23,769 nucleotides of DNA. Source: a virus. Positions 1 through 7,449 of the stretch are shown here, one piece after another. A model generated the notes under the pieces. That model saw only the letters and a program-made list of their open reading frames with translations, had not been told where the DNA came from and ran no database searches. A program made the position numbers and the translations under genes. The stretch lies in the IMG/VR virus record IMGVR_UViG_3300028571_000120, positions 1-23,769 of that record. One strand, given 5' to 3'. Numbering within the stretch: position 1 is the stretch's first letter; each line of letters starts with the position of its first letter.

Positions 1-6
1 CACGAA

Positions 7-666
7 ATGAGAATCAAGATAAGAACGAACACATCTCCGAAGATTCATGAGTTATCTGAGATAACCTTGGTAAACCAGATAGGGTATGCCAAGAGGAATG
101 GGTACGATTGGGAGTCTTATGTATTTGACTATGCCAGACACAATGAAGTGGTCATGGAGGATATGTTGGGCTTGAGAGAGGCTATACAGAGTGTGGATGT
201 CTTGATGTTTGTTGGTGCTGATGTGATGTTCACGAATTGGTCTATTAAGGTAGAGGATATTCTTAGACCTGGAGACAATGTAGTGGTTGCCAGAGAAAAG
301 GGTGGGTGGTGGCCTGTTAATAATGATGTGATGATTTATGTGAATACCCCAAAGACATTAGCGTATATAGACAGAATGATTGCTGACCATGATATTTGGA
401 AGCAATATGTCTGGAGACAACAACAGCACCTATGGAATCTGATTGTTGAGGACAAAGATATTCGGGATACTGTGAGATTGGTAGATGCTCAAGTAATGAA
501 CCAGAGTATGAAGAACTGGCAGATTGGGGAATATATTGTCCATTTCTATGGAATGCCGATTAAAGAGAAGATAGAAAATGCTCGTGCTATAAGTGTTTTA
601 TTCCCTGATGGCATACCAGTATTTAAAAGTAACAATAATTTAATGGTTCCACATACGGCTGATTAA
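7..666 (+). CDS. Glycosyltransferase-like protein (GT-A fold, GT34-like)
   Basis: Predicted 219-residue protein that I read as a GT-A-type sugar transferase of unknown acceptor. Residues 69-77 (VGADVMFTN) resemble the metal/sugar-nucleotide loop of GT34-like galactosyl/mannosyltransferases, but only one Asp (D72) of the usual DxD is present. Further supports are an N-rich strand (WPVNNDVMIY, residues 102-111), a Gln/His helix (QQHLWN, 139-144) and a C-terminal VHFYG (178-182), in the places where this fold has acceptor and metal-binding residues. No signal peptide or membrane segment is visible. The frame is open from base 1, so the ATG at 7 may be internal to a gene that starts outside the window. 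It lies 9 bp upstream of the small terminase gene, probably in the same transcript. It could act on virion, host surface or nucleic acid sugars; the sequence does not decide. Family assignment is by motif only. Confidence 0.5.
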   Translation: MRIKIRTNTSPKIHELSEITLVNQIGYAKRNGYDWESYVFDYARHNEVVMEDMLGLREAIQSVDVLMFVGADVMFTNWSIKVEDILRPGDNVVVAREKGGWWPVNNDVMIYVNTPKTLAYIDRMIADHDIWKQYVWRQQQHLWNLIVEDKDIRDTVRLVDAQVMNQSMKNWQIGEYIVHFYGMPIKEKIENARAISVLFPDGIPVFKSNNNLMVPHTAD

Positions 667-675
667 GGAGAATAT

Positions 676-1116
676 ATGGCTGGCTTTCCAATGAGAAGAG
701 CGTTAGAGAAGAAGATAGAAGAACTAGGGGGTATTGAGTTCGTTACCGCACATATAAGTCAAGGAATGACCATAGGGCGGTTGGCTGAGTTCATCGAGTG
801 TTCTAGACCCATGCTCTCATTCTGGATAAACCATACTGATGAGCGAAGAGATGCAGTCCTAAAGGCTCGTAAGCTAAAGGCTGAGAAACTGGCAGAAGAG
901 GCTCTAGACATTGCTGACCAAGCAGATGAGACAAGTAACTCTGGAGTGAATAAAGCCAGGCTGCAGGTAGACACCCGTAAGTGGATGGCCTCTAAGCTTG
1001 ACCCTGAGAACTATGGAGACACCGCTAAAACCCAAGTCAATATATCTTTGGGTGATCTGCACCTCCAAGCTTTAAAGCACATGGGTAAGGCTGAAGTGAT
1101 TGAAAACCATGAATAA
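676..1116 (+). CDS. terS: Terminase small subunit
   Basis: Predicted 146-residue DNA-recognition subunit of the packaging motor; it binds the phage packaging site and hands DNA to the large subunit. An N-terminal helix-turn-helix is plausible at about residues 25-55 (GMTIGRLAEFIECSRPMLSF). It is followed by a Lys/Glu/Ala-rich helix and a segment VDTRKWMASKLDPENYGD (about 98-115), typical of phage small terminases in which a WxASKLxPxxYGD signature follows the oligomerisation helices. A good ribosome-binding site (AAGGAG, 664-669) sits 6 bases before the ATG. Its last codons overlap the start of the large subunit gene, the usual terS-terL arrangement, and this supports the call more strongly than the HTH alone. 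A generic HTH regulator is the alternative, but is unlikely given position and the C-terminal signature. Confidence 0.82.
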   Translation: MAGFPMRRALEKKIEELGGIEFVTAHISQGMTIGRLAEFIECSRPMLSFWINHTDERRDAVLKARKLKAEKLAEEALDIADQADETSNSGVNKARLQVDTRKWMASKLDPENYGDTAKTQVNISLGDLHLQALKHMGKAEVIENHE

Positions 1117-2503
1117 CCCCTTTATTGAGTTTATTAGACTCTACCGAAATGACCCCAATAAGTTTGTCAAAGAGGTTCTTGGAGTAGAACCAGATGAGTG
1201 GCAGCAAGACTTTCTAAACGCAGTAGCCTCTGGAGAGCGAAAGATCTCTATTCGTTCTGGTCACGGGGTTGGAAAGTCTACTACCGCTTCATGGGCAATG
1301 CTTTGGTTCCTTTTGACAAGGTATCCTGTCAAAGTCGTGGTTACTGCCCCAACTTCTGCCCAACTATATGATGCTTTGTTTGCCGAACTAAAGAGATGGG
1401 TCAAAGAACTACCCCAACCGATTCAGGATCTACTTGATGTCAAACAAGAGAGGATCGAGCTAAAGGCTTCCGCTACCGAGGCGTTCATCTCTGCTAGAAC
1501 CAGTAGAGCTGAACAACCCGAAGCCCTACAAGGAGTACACTCGGATAACGTAATGCTAGTAGCAGATGAGGCTTCTGGCGTACCAGAGGCAGTATTTGAG
1601 GCTGCCGCAGGTTCTATGTCAGGCCATAATGCTTTGACCATTCTGTTAGGCAATCCAGTTAGAAGTTCTGGATTCTTCTTTGACACGCATAATCGGCTCA
1701 AAGATGAGTGGTGGACAAGACGGGTTTCTTGTTTAGACTCTAATAGGGTCAGTAAAGAATATGTAGAAGACATGAAATCCCGCTATGGCGAGGAAAGTAA
1801 TGCCTACCGAATCCGAGTTCTAGGTGAGTTCCCAAGGAGCGATGATGACACGATTATTCCTATGGAGTTACTTGAGTCTGCCAAACACAGAGATACAAGG
1901 GCTTACGAAGATGCTCCGATTGTCTGGGGACTTGACGTTGCTCGGTTTGGCTCTGACTCGTCAGTTTTGTGTAAGCGTCAATCCAATGTGGTTCATACAC
2001 TAGAGAGGTGGAGAAACCTAGATTTGATGCAGTTAACGGGTGCGGTGGTGGCCCAGTACGAAGCCTGTGACCATAAGACTCGTCCTACAGAGATTCTGGT
2101 TGACTCTATTGGTCTGGGAGCAGGTGTTGTTGACCGACTCAGAGAACTAAAACTACCAGCTAGGGGGATTAATGTGTCCGAAAGCCCTGCAATGGGTGGG
2201 ACGTATCTCAATCTAAGGGCTGAACTCTGGCATAAAACCAAGGCTTGGCTAGAGAAGCGTGACTGCAAGATACCCAATAATGAGGATTTCATTGCTGAAC
2301 TGGCGACAGTTAGGTACACCTTTACCTCTAACGGGAAGATCAAGATTGAGTCCAAAGATGATATTAGAAGACGGGGATTGAAGTCTCCCGACATGGCTGA
2401 TGCTTTTGTCTTGACATTTGCCTCGGATGCCGCCACCATCTCTTGGGGGTCTAATCTTTCTTGGGGTAAACCGATCAAAAGGTTAATTCGAGGATTGGTC
2501 TGA
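1109..2503 (+). CDS. terL: Terminase large subunit (packaging ATPase/nuclease)
   Basis: Motor subunit that pumps DNA into the procapsid and cuts the concatemer. With the ATG at 1109 the protein has 464 residues. Visible motifs: an adenine-binding-type DEWQQDF near residue 30; Walker A SGHGVGKST with Lys 56; a coupling segment VVVTAPTSAQ near 80; Walker B VMLVADEAS with D153/E154; and a C-terminal RNase H-like nuclease with first Asp D276 in WGLDVARFGSD, a middle Asp in ILVDSIGLGAG, and the final SPDMADAF (D428, D431). All catalytic positions look intact. The ATG overlaps the end of terS (ATGAATAA). An in-frame TTG at 1100 would add three residues and cannot be excluded. A strong terminator follows 16 bases after the stop. 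Length and order of domains are normal for the family. Confidence 0.95.
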   Translation: MNNPFIEFIRLYRNDPNKFVKEVLGVEPDEWQQDFLNAVASGERKISIRSGHGVGKSTTASWAMLWFLLTRYPVKVVVTAPTSAQLYDALFAELKRWVKELPQPIQDLLDVKQERIELKASATEAFISARTSRAEQPEALQGVHSDNVMLVADEASGVPEAVFEAAAGSMSGHNALTILLGNPVRSSGFFFDTHNRLKDEWWTRRVSCLDSNRVSKEYVEDMKSRYGEESNAYRIRVLGEFPRSDDDTIIPMELLESAKHRDTRAYEDAPIVWGLDVARFGSDSSVLCKRQSNVVHTLERWRNLDLMQLTGAVVAQYEACDHKTRPTEILVDSIGLGAGVVDRLRELKLPARGINVSESPAMGGTYLNLRAELWHKTKAWLEKRDCKIPNNEDFIAELATVRYTFTSNGKIKIESKDDIRRRGLKSPDMADAFVLTFASDAATISWGSNLSWGKPIKRLIRGLV

Positions 2504-2518
2504 TTGCCGTTGCCATTT

Positions 2519-2550
2519 AGAGCTACCTTAAACAAGTAGCTCTTTTTTTT
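2519..2550 (+). terminator. Rho-independent terminator after terL
   Basis: An 8-bp perfect stem AGAGCTAC/GTAGCTCT (2519-2526 with 2536-2543) closes a 9-base loop and is followed by eight T residues (2543-2550). It lies just after the terL stop, so it should end or attenuate the transcript that carries the terminase genes before the head genes. Confidence 0.88.
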
Positions 2551-2552
2551 AT

Positions 2553-2595
2553 TACCACAGTATGGTAGTATTGACAAACCTTTTAGGAGATTTCT
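2553..2595 (+). promoter_or_regulatory. Possible operator/promoter before the small-gene and head operon
   Basis: Between the terL terminator and the next gene there is an inverted repeat TACCA-CAGTA-TGGTA (2553-2567). A consensus-like -35 hexamer TTGACA (2571-2576) follows, then a good ribosome-binding site AGGAGA (2585-2590) before the ATG at 2596. The best -10 candidate with normal spacing (TATGAA, 2595-2600) overlaps the start codon. That would place the transcript start inside the gene, so a standard sigma-70 promoter serving the first gene is doubtful. A terminator directly upstream makes a new promoter somewhere here likely, possibly one read by a phage-modified or phage-encoded polymerase. 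The role of the palindrome is inference. Confidence 0.3.
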
Positions 2596-2781
2596 ATGAA
2601 AATGGATGAAGCCGCCAACAAGATTGGCAAGGTAATGGGCGAATACAAGCGTGGCAAGCTCAAGTCTTCTTCTGGTCAGAAGGTTAAATCCCGTGACCAA
2701 GCAGTTGCTATCGCTATGAGTGAGGCTCGTTCTATGCCCAAGCGTGGGAGTAGAACTGCTACTAATCGGAGCAAGAAATGA
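2596..2781 (+). CDS. Small basic protein, DUF6496-like
   Basis: Predicted 61-residue Lys/Arg-rich protein. The pattern GKVMGEYKRGKLKSSSG followed by SRDQAVAIAMSEAR (about residues 11-45) matches what I remember of the DUF6496 family of small basic proteins, found in bacteria and phages and of unknown function. The C-terminal 15 residues are almost all basic or polar, so nucleic acid binding is plausible but not shown. A strong ribosome-binding site (AGGAGA) precedes the ATG; a second in-frame ATG lies two codons later. It is the first gene after the terL terminator and its stop overlaps the next start (ATGA). Being in the head operon, it might be a DNA-condensing or packaged protein; this is inference. 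Confidence 0.7.
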   Translation: MKMDEAANKIGKVMGEYKRGKLKSSSGQKVKSRDQAVAIAMSEARSMPKRGSRTATNRSKK

Positions 2782-2924
2782 AAGCGGGACTATATGCCAA
2801 TATCAATGCCAAACAAGAACGAATTAAAGCTGGCTCTAAAGAAAAGATGCGAAAGCCTGGCACTAAAGGTGCGCCTACTGCTAAAGACTTTAAGCAAGCG
2901 GCTAAGACCGCCAAAAAGAAATGA
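2778..2924 (+). CDS. Small basic protein of 48 residues, phage-conserved type
   Basis: A short gene that starts inside the stop of its upstream neighbour (ATGA, 2778-2781) and ends inside the start of the next (ATGA, 2921-2924), so it is almost certainly translated by coupling. It begins MKAGLYANINAKQERIKAG and continues with EKMRKPGTKGAPTAKDF and a Lys/Ala tail. The pattern of YANINAKQERIKAGSxEKMRKPGxKGAPTA is one I recall from several tailed phages next to terminase and portal genes, always without known function. About a third of residues are basic and no hydrophobic segment is present. Binding to DNA or to an acidic virion partner is possible but unproven. It was recovered by reading the frame between its neighbours. 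Confidence 0.68.
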   Translation: MKAGLYANINAKQERIKAGSKEKMRKPGTKGAPTAKDFKQAAKTAKKK

Positions 2925-3172
2925 TTAAGCGTGGTTCGGAAGAGTTCTCTGGTTATAACAAACCAAAGAAGACTCCTAACCACCCAAAGAAAAGCCATGC
3001 AGTATTGGCTAAGTCTGGTGACGAAGTGAAATTAATCCGCTTTGGACAACAAGGTGTTTCTGGTAGTCCTGATGGATCTAAAAGAAACGAAGCATTTAAA
3101 GCCCGTCATGCTCAGAATATTGCCAAAGGCAAAATGAGTGCAGCGTTCTGGGCTAATAAAGTAAAGTGGTAA
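2921..3172 (+). CDS. Conserved basic phage protein of 83 residues, function unknown
   Basis: Predicted small basic protein and third member of the overlapping basic trio after terL. The first half is rich in Lys, Pro and Gly (GYNKPKKTPNHPKKSH). The second half carries VKLIRFGQQGVSGSP (about residues 36-50) and ends FKARHAQNIAKGKMSAAFWA...VKW. This second half looks like a conserved phage module: similar RFGQxG...ARHxxNIxKxKMSAxxWAxKxKW proteins occur in head gene clusters of many environmental phages, as I recall, with no assigned function. No signal peptide, membrane helix or catalytic motif is seen. Start overlaps the previous stop by four bases. A virion or procapsid-associated role is inferred only from location. 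Confidence 0.7.
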   Translation: MIKRGSEEFSGYNKPKKTPNHPKKSHAVLAKSGDEVKLIRFGQQGVSGSPDGSKRNEAFKARHAQNIAKGKMSAAFWANKVKW

Positions 3173-3174
3173 AT

Positions 3175-3615
3175 ATGAAATGCCCTATCGCTACCTATGA
3201 CATCAAGGTTAACCTAAAAGCCCGTGATTGGGCATTTAAGAATGTTGGCTATGGTCCTGCTAATCCAGAAGAAGATAATATAGACTTCTGGATGGCAAGA
3301 GCAGATGAGTGGCAAACTCCTGTTGAAGAAGCTCAGACCATGCGATGTGGTAATTGCGCTGCCTTTATCCAGACACCAGAGATGCTGGACTGCATCCTAA
3401 AAGGTATAGATGAAGAGACTGATGGCTATGCTAAAGATGTCCAAGGTGCGGCTAATCTCGGCTACTGTGAACTGTTTGACTTTAAATGTGCAGGTGAGCG
3501 TACCTGTTCAGCATGGCTATCTGGTGGCCCTATCACCAAGAAGATGACCAAGAATCAGCAGAATATGTTGATGATGGCTAAAACCGAATACGACATGGAA
3601 GATGAGGAAGATTAA
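3175..3615 (+). CDS. Seven-cysteine protein, HiPIP-like (possible metal or Fe-S binding)
   Basis: Predicted 146-residue soluble protein with seven cysteines: C3, C58 and C61 (RCGNC), C73 (MLDC), C98 (GYC), C105 (FKC) and C111 (RTC). The arrangement CxxC-x11-C-x24-C-x6-C-x5-C, with aromatic residues around it, recalls phage proteins annotated as high-potential iron-sulfur protein-like. Those four-cysteine domains bind a 4Fe-4S cluster, but a zinc site is equally compatible with what is visible. The C-terminal 30 residues are Met/Lys rich and end in an acidic tail. I chose the ATG at 3175 rather than the GTG at 3166, because it follows the upstream stop by two bases and no better signal exists. 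It sits among head genes. Its role in the virion or in infected-cell redox chemistry is unknown. Confidence 0.65.
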   Translation: MKCPIATYDIKVNLKARDWAFKNVGYGPANPEEDNIDFWMARADEWQTPVEEAQTMRCGNCAAFIQTPEMLDCILKGIDEETDGYAKDVQGAANLGYCELFDFKCAGERTCSAWLSGGPITKKMTKNQQNMLMMAKTEYDMEDEED

Positions 3616-4002
3616 ATGGACTTTTGGACTGCTTTATTAGATTCTTTTAAAGGTTCTGCACCATTAGATGAAGCAGTTGCTTCTGGGGGTATGGCTCCAC
3701 CTTCTGCTATGGAAAGTCTTGGTAGCACTATTGGTGGAATTGGTAATCAAGCTATTGCCCCAACTATGGAAGCTTACAACACATTTACAAACCCAAATGC
3801 TACTGCTGGTGATATGTTGTCTAGTGCTTATAAATACGCATTCAACCCAAAAACAAAAGAAGAAGAAATGATGGCTCCTCAGATGCGTATGGGTGGTGGT
3901 ATGGGTGGAATGGCTAATAACTATGTTGGTGGCATTCCATCTTTGCTGCAAGGTTATGGGACTGCTTCACAGGGAATACTTCCCTATATTGCTGGACGAT
4001 AA
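3616..4002 (+). CDS. Gly/Met-rich hypothetical protein
   Basis: Predicted 128-residue protein whose ATG directly follows the stop of the cysteine-rich gene (TAAATG), which suggests coupled translation. An N-terminal amphipathic stretch (MDFWTALLDSFKG) precedes a Gly/Ser/Ala-rich middle. A Met/Gly run (MRMGGGMGGM, about residues 91-100) and a hydrophobic end with YVGGIPSLLQGYGTASQG follow. I do not recognise a family. Small Gly/Met-rich proteins just upstream of portal genes occur in other phages with this gene order, as far as I recall. Composition fits a flexible, minor or membrane-contacting virion protein, but this is a guess. No catalytic motif is present. Confidence 0.6.
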   Translation: MDFWTALLDSFKGSAPLDEAVASGGMAPPSAMESLGSTIGGIGNQAIAPTMEAYNTFTNPNATAGDMLSSAYKYAFNPKTKEEEMMAPQMRMGGGMGGMANNYVGGIPSLLQGYGTASQGILPYIAGR

Positions 4003-4011
4003 GGAATAAAA

Positions 4012-6159
4012 ATGAATATCGAAAACCCAATGTTGATGGCTGAAACTCTGCAAGGTCAGATGGAAGGCAATGAGGTAATGTCAGAAGAGGAACTTCAAGG
4101 CGTTATTTCATCTGAAATCAATGATGCTATATCTTTCATTGATGACGACATTGGCGGTAATCGTGCATTAGCAACTGAATACTACTATGGTCAACCATTT
4201 GGCGATGAAGAAGAAGGCCGTTCACAAGTAGTATCAATGGATGTGCGTGATACTGTTCAAGGTATTCTGCCAAGCCTGATGCGTATTTTCTTTGGCCCAG
4301 AGAAAGTTGTTGAGTTTGCACCTAATGGTCCAGAGGATGTCCAAGCTGCCGAACAAGCAACAGACTATGTAGACTTTATCTTTAAGCGTGATAACCAAGG
4401 CTTTAAGATTTTGCACTCAGCATTTAAAGATGCTTTGGTACGCAAGTGCGGTATTGTCAAATACTGGTGGGATGAGTCTGTAGAAGTTAAAGCAGAGTCT
4501 TTCTCTATGCTTGATGAGCAGACAATGATGTTCTTGACGCAAGACCCAGACATTGAGATTTCTGCGGTGCGTGAATACCCAATACCTGGCATGGCAGAGC
4601 AAAACCTTGCACAAGGCATTATGACTCCACCACCCATGATGTACGATGTGGAGATCAAGCGCAGAATCAAGACAGGCAAAGTCAAGATCGAAGCTTTACC
4701 CCCAGAAGAGTTCCTTATTGACCGAAGAGCAAAGTCCATTGATGAGGCTACTTTTGTAGGCCACAGGACTATGAAGACTGTTTCCGATCTAGTGGCTATG
4801 GGCTATGACTATGATGAAATGGTTGAAGCCGCTGGCAATGGAAATGATTTCGATGACAATCAAGAGTATCAAGCTCGTAACCCTTTCGCTGTTATCAGTA
4901 CTGCTAACAATGGCGATCCCTCAAGCAAAAATGTTTTATACATTGAGGGCTATTTAAAAGTTGACTTTGATGGAGATGGCATCGGTGAGATGCGTAGGAT
5001 TTGCACTATTGGTGCAAGCAACAAAGTTATCCGCAATGAAATAGTTTCTGACAGACAGTTTGCTGACTTCTGCCCAGACCCAGAACCCCATACCTTTTTT
5101 GGTATGTGTCCTGCTGATGTGGTCATGGATATTCAGCGTATTAAGTCTAATGTTCAACGTGGCATTTTGGACTCTTTGGCTCAGTCTATTCACCCTCGCA
5201 CAGCGATTGTTGAGGGACAGGCCAACATGGAAGATGTCCTAAATACCGAAGTTGGTGCGGTGATTCGCATGAGAGCACCAGGAATGGTTCAACCCTTTAC
5301 CACTCCATTTGTGGGTCAAGCCGCATTCCCAATGCTTGACTACTTGGATGACATTAAACAGACCCGTACAGGCATTTCTAAGGCCGCATCAGGCTTAGAT
5401 GCAGACGCATTGCAAAGCACTACCAAAGCCGCAGTATCAGCGACTGTCAATGCCGCCCATCAGCACATTGAGATGATTGCCCGTATCTTTGCGGAAACTG
5501 GTTTGCGTAAGCTATTTACTGGCATCTTGAAGTTGGTTATTGAGAACCAAGATAAAGAGAGAATGATTCGTTTGCGTAATACATTCGTACCTATGAATCC
5601 CCAATCTTGGGATGCCAATATGGATGTAATCGTTAATGTGGGCGTTGGTGATGGCACTATTGAAGACAGAATTAATATTCTGAATCAAGTGGCTATGCGT
5701 CAGGAAATGCTGATTAAAGAAACTGGTGTTAATAATCCTGTTGTTTCTTTACCACAATATACAAACACATTAACTAAGATGTTGCAGTTGGCGGGTATTA
5801 AAGATTCTCAGAATTACTTTAATCAATTGCCTGTTGACTTCCAATTGCCACCGCCTCCAGAGCCAAAGCCTACGCCAGAGGAGATGTTGGCTCAAGTACA
5901 GGTGCAATCTATTCAAGCGGATATTCAAAAGAAAGCCGCAGAATTGGATTTAGAGCGACAAAAAATGATTATGTCTGATGATCGTGAAAGAGATCGTGTT
6001 GAACAAGATGGTATTTTGCGTAGATATGAGCTAGAATTGAAATATGGTGTACAAATTCAAAGTGCGGAGATTAATGCCGCAATGAATACAGACCGAGAAT
6101 TAATTCGTCAACAAGCTGCAATGAGCCAAGTCCCTCAACAGCCCCAACCAATGATGTAA
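4012..6159 (+). CDS. Portal protein (podovirus type)
   Basis: Predicted 715-residue portal, the dodecameric ring at the special capsid vertex through which DNA enters and leaves and on which the tail is built. The N-terminal region has RALATEYYYGQPF then VVSMDVRDTVQGILPSLMRI (about residues 45-95), a signature I associate with large podoviral portals. A long alpha/beta core follows. It contains CGIVKYWWDES, PPEEFLIDRRAKSIDEATFVGHR and GISKAASGLDADAL, the last near the predicted tunnel-loop/stem region. The C-terminal 110 residues are proline-rich (PPPPEPKPTPEE), then Gln/Glu/Arg-rich helix, suited to the barrel or tail contacts of P22-like portals. Size agrees with P22 gp1 (725 residues). Ribosome-binding site AGGA lies 8 bases before the ATG. 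Position downstream of terL and upstream of scaffold and capsid supports the call. Confidence 0.88.
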   Translation: MNIENPMLMAETLQGQMEGNEVMSEEELQGVISSEINDAISFIDDDIGGNRALATEYYYGQPFGDEEEGRSQVVSMDVRDTVQGILPSLMRIFFGPEKVVEFAPNGPEDVQAAEQATDYVDFIFKRDNQGFKILHSAFKDALVRKCGIVKYWWDESVEVKAESFSMLDEQTMMFLTQDPDIEISAVREYPIPGMAEQNLAQGIMTPPPMMYDVEIKRRIKTGKVKIEALPPEEFLIDRRAKSIDEATFVGHRTMKTVSDLVAMGYDYDEMVEAAGNGNDFDDNQEYQARNPFAVISTANNGDPSSKNVLYIEGYLKVDFDGDGIGEMRRICTIGASNKVIRNEIVSDRQFADFCPDPEPHTFFGMCPADVVMDIQRIKSNVQRGILDSLAQSIHPRTAIVEGQANMEDVLNTEVGAVIRMRAPGMVQPFTTPFVGQAAFPMLDYLDDIKQTRTGISKAASGLDADALQSTTKAAVSATVNAAHQHIEMIARIFAETGLRKLFTGILKLVIENQDKERMIRLRNTFVPMNPQSWDANMDVIVNVGVGDGTIEDRINILNQVAMRQEMLIKETGVNNPVVSLPQYTNTLTKMLQLAGIKDSQNYFNQLPVDFQLPPPPEPKPTPEEMLAQVQVQSIQADIQKKAAELDLERQKMIMSDDRERDRVEQDGILRRYELELKYGVQIQSAEINAAMNTDRELIRQQAAMSQVPQQPQPMM

Positions 6160-6432
6160 ATGGATGATCTAGAAATTAACCTCGCAAGAGGAGACAGAGC
6201 TAAGTTACTTCTTGAAGATGAGCTTCTAAATGAAATGCTCAAACGAATTGAAGATGATTGTTATAGTGAGATTCGTTCTTCCAAGTTAATGGAAGGACCA
6301 ATCAGAGAACAGGCTTATTTGCTACTCACCACTATTGATATTCTGAGAGCAAAACTTAGATCTGTTATGGATACAGGCAAGATGGCAGAAGTTGCCCTTG
6401 TTCGTAGACGGGGTAGACCCCCAAACAAATGA
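6160..6432 (+). CDS. Small helical protein with AT-hook-like C-terminus
   Basis: Predicted 90-residue protein whose ATG abuts the portal stop (TAAATG). Residues 1-75 are charged and probably all helix (repeated LLEDELLNEMLKRIEDD, then LLLTTIDILRAKL). The last nine residues, RRRGRPPNK, contain the RGRP core of an AT-hook, a minor-groove DNA-binding motif. A helical body with a basic tail between portal and scaffold could be a portal- or DNA-associated assembly factor, but I do not recognise the family. Small proteins at this spot are common in phages with this gene order. The AT-hook assignment rests on a short motif and could be coincidence in a basic tail. Confidence 0.62.
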   Translation: MDDLEINLARGDRAKLLLEDELLNEMLKRIEDDCYSEIRSSKLMEGPIREQAYLLLTTIDILRAKLRSVMDTGKMAEVALVRRRGRPPNK

Positions 6433-6453
6433 TTGTTAAACTAAGAGGTAAAT

Positions 6454-7440
6454 ATGTCCGATAACGCAAATGCAGTCGGTTCGATTACAGTAAACCAAGC
6501 AGCGCAAAGCTTTGCTTCCATGCTAGACACTCAAGAGGGTGTTGACACTGGTGCAGAGGCGCAACCAGAGGAGGGGCAACCCGAACCTGAGTCTGAGGAA
6601 GTGGAATCTGCGGAGACGCAAGATGAAACAGAGGAATCTTCCGAGGAAGTAGAAGGCGAAGAAGAGGAAGCTGAAGAAGAAGCTCCAAGGGATGAGAAGT
6701 TTGTTGTCAAAGTTGATGGCAAAGAAATCGAAGTCCCAAAGGATGAACTGATCCGAGGCTACCAACGTGAAGCTGACTACACACGGAAAACGCAGAAACT
6801 GGCAGAAGAGCGCAAATTAGTCGAGTCTGAGTTTCAGCAAGTTCGTGGAGAGCGTGAACAATACGCTCAGATATTAGGACAATTACAGCAGAAATTGCAG
6901 GAGTTTGAGCCTCCAGAGCCTGATTGGAATCGTTTAGAAGTTGAAGACCCAACTGAATATGCCCGTCAATGGACATCCCATCAGAGGAGAAACCAACAGA
7001 AATTCGCTGTTCAAGCAGAGCAAGATAGGCTCAATCAAGTGCGTCAAGCTGAGCTACAGAAGCATTTGCAACAAGTTATGGTCACAGAGGTGTCTCTGTT
7101 GAAAGAGAAGATCCCAGAGTGGAATTCTCCCGAAAAAGCCAAGGCAGAAGGTAAGGCTCTGTTGGAGTATGGTCAGAATTTAGGCTTTTCAGAGCAGGAA
7201 CTGAGTACGATTACAGATTCACGGGCATTGCTTGCGCTTCACAAGGCGTGGAAATATGACATGATGATGAGTAAGCGTCCTGAGTTCCAAGCTAAGATTA
7301 AGAAAGCCCCAAGAATGGTCACTCCTGGTTCATCAGGTAGCGTAAGTTCTAAGTCGAGTGATATAAATAACGCAAAAAAGCGTCTTGCACAAACTGGAAG
7401 CGTCAGAGATGCCGCATCCCTTTTCGAGAAATTTATTTAA
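6454..7440 (+). CDS. Capsid scaffolding protein
   Basis: Predicted 328-residue scaffold, which fills the procapsid, guides coat assembly and leaves before or during packaging. Residues about 25-90 are extremely acidic (runs of Glu with Ser/Gln). The middle holds KFVVKVDGKEIEVPKDELI then YQREADYTRKTQKLAEERK, the DNA/peptide-free 'VDGxExxVxxxELIxGYxRxxDYT' motif frequent in phage scaffolds. Residues about 120-250 form Gln/Glu/Lys coiled coil. The C-terminus is basic (KKAPRMV, then SVRDAASLFEKFI) and would contact coat protein, as in P22-like scaffolds. A ribosome-binding site (AGAGGT) lies just upstream. The gene lies directly between the portal and the capsid genes, as expected. No protease motif is seen, so it is not a scaffold-protease fusion. 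Confidence 0.88.
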   Translation: MSDNANAVGSITVNQAAQSFASMLDTQEGVDTGAEAQPEEGQPEPESEEVESAETQDETEESSEEVEGEEEEAEEEAPRDEKFVVKVDGKEIEVPKDELIRGYQREADYTRKTQKLAEERKLVESEFQQVRGEREQYAQILGQLQQKLQEFEPPEPDWNRLEVEDPTEYARQWTSHQRRNQQKFAVQAEQDRLNQVRQAELQKHLQQVMVTEVSLLKEKIPEWNSPEKAKAEGKALLEYGQNLGFSEQELSTITDSRALLALHKAWKYDMMMSKRPEFQAKIKKAPRMVTPGSSGSVSSKSSDINNAKKRLAQTGSVRDAASLFEKFI

Positions 7441-7449
7441 GGAATTATC

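Noticed and set aside
1993-2700. Long open frame on the minus strand (235 codons) over terL and the region behind it
   Set aside because: It lies opposite a clear terminase with intact motifs, runs through the terminator, has no recognisable motif or ribosome-binding site, and all other genes are on the + strand.
7374-7380. A AAA AAG slippery heptamer, in frame, near the end of the scaffold gene
   Set aside because: A -1 shift here would add about 34 residues without any recognisable motif and end inside the start of the capsid gene. No clear stimulatory hairpin is seen, so programmed frameshifting is not supported.
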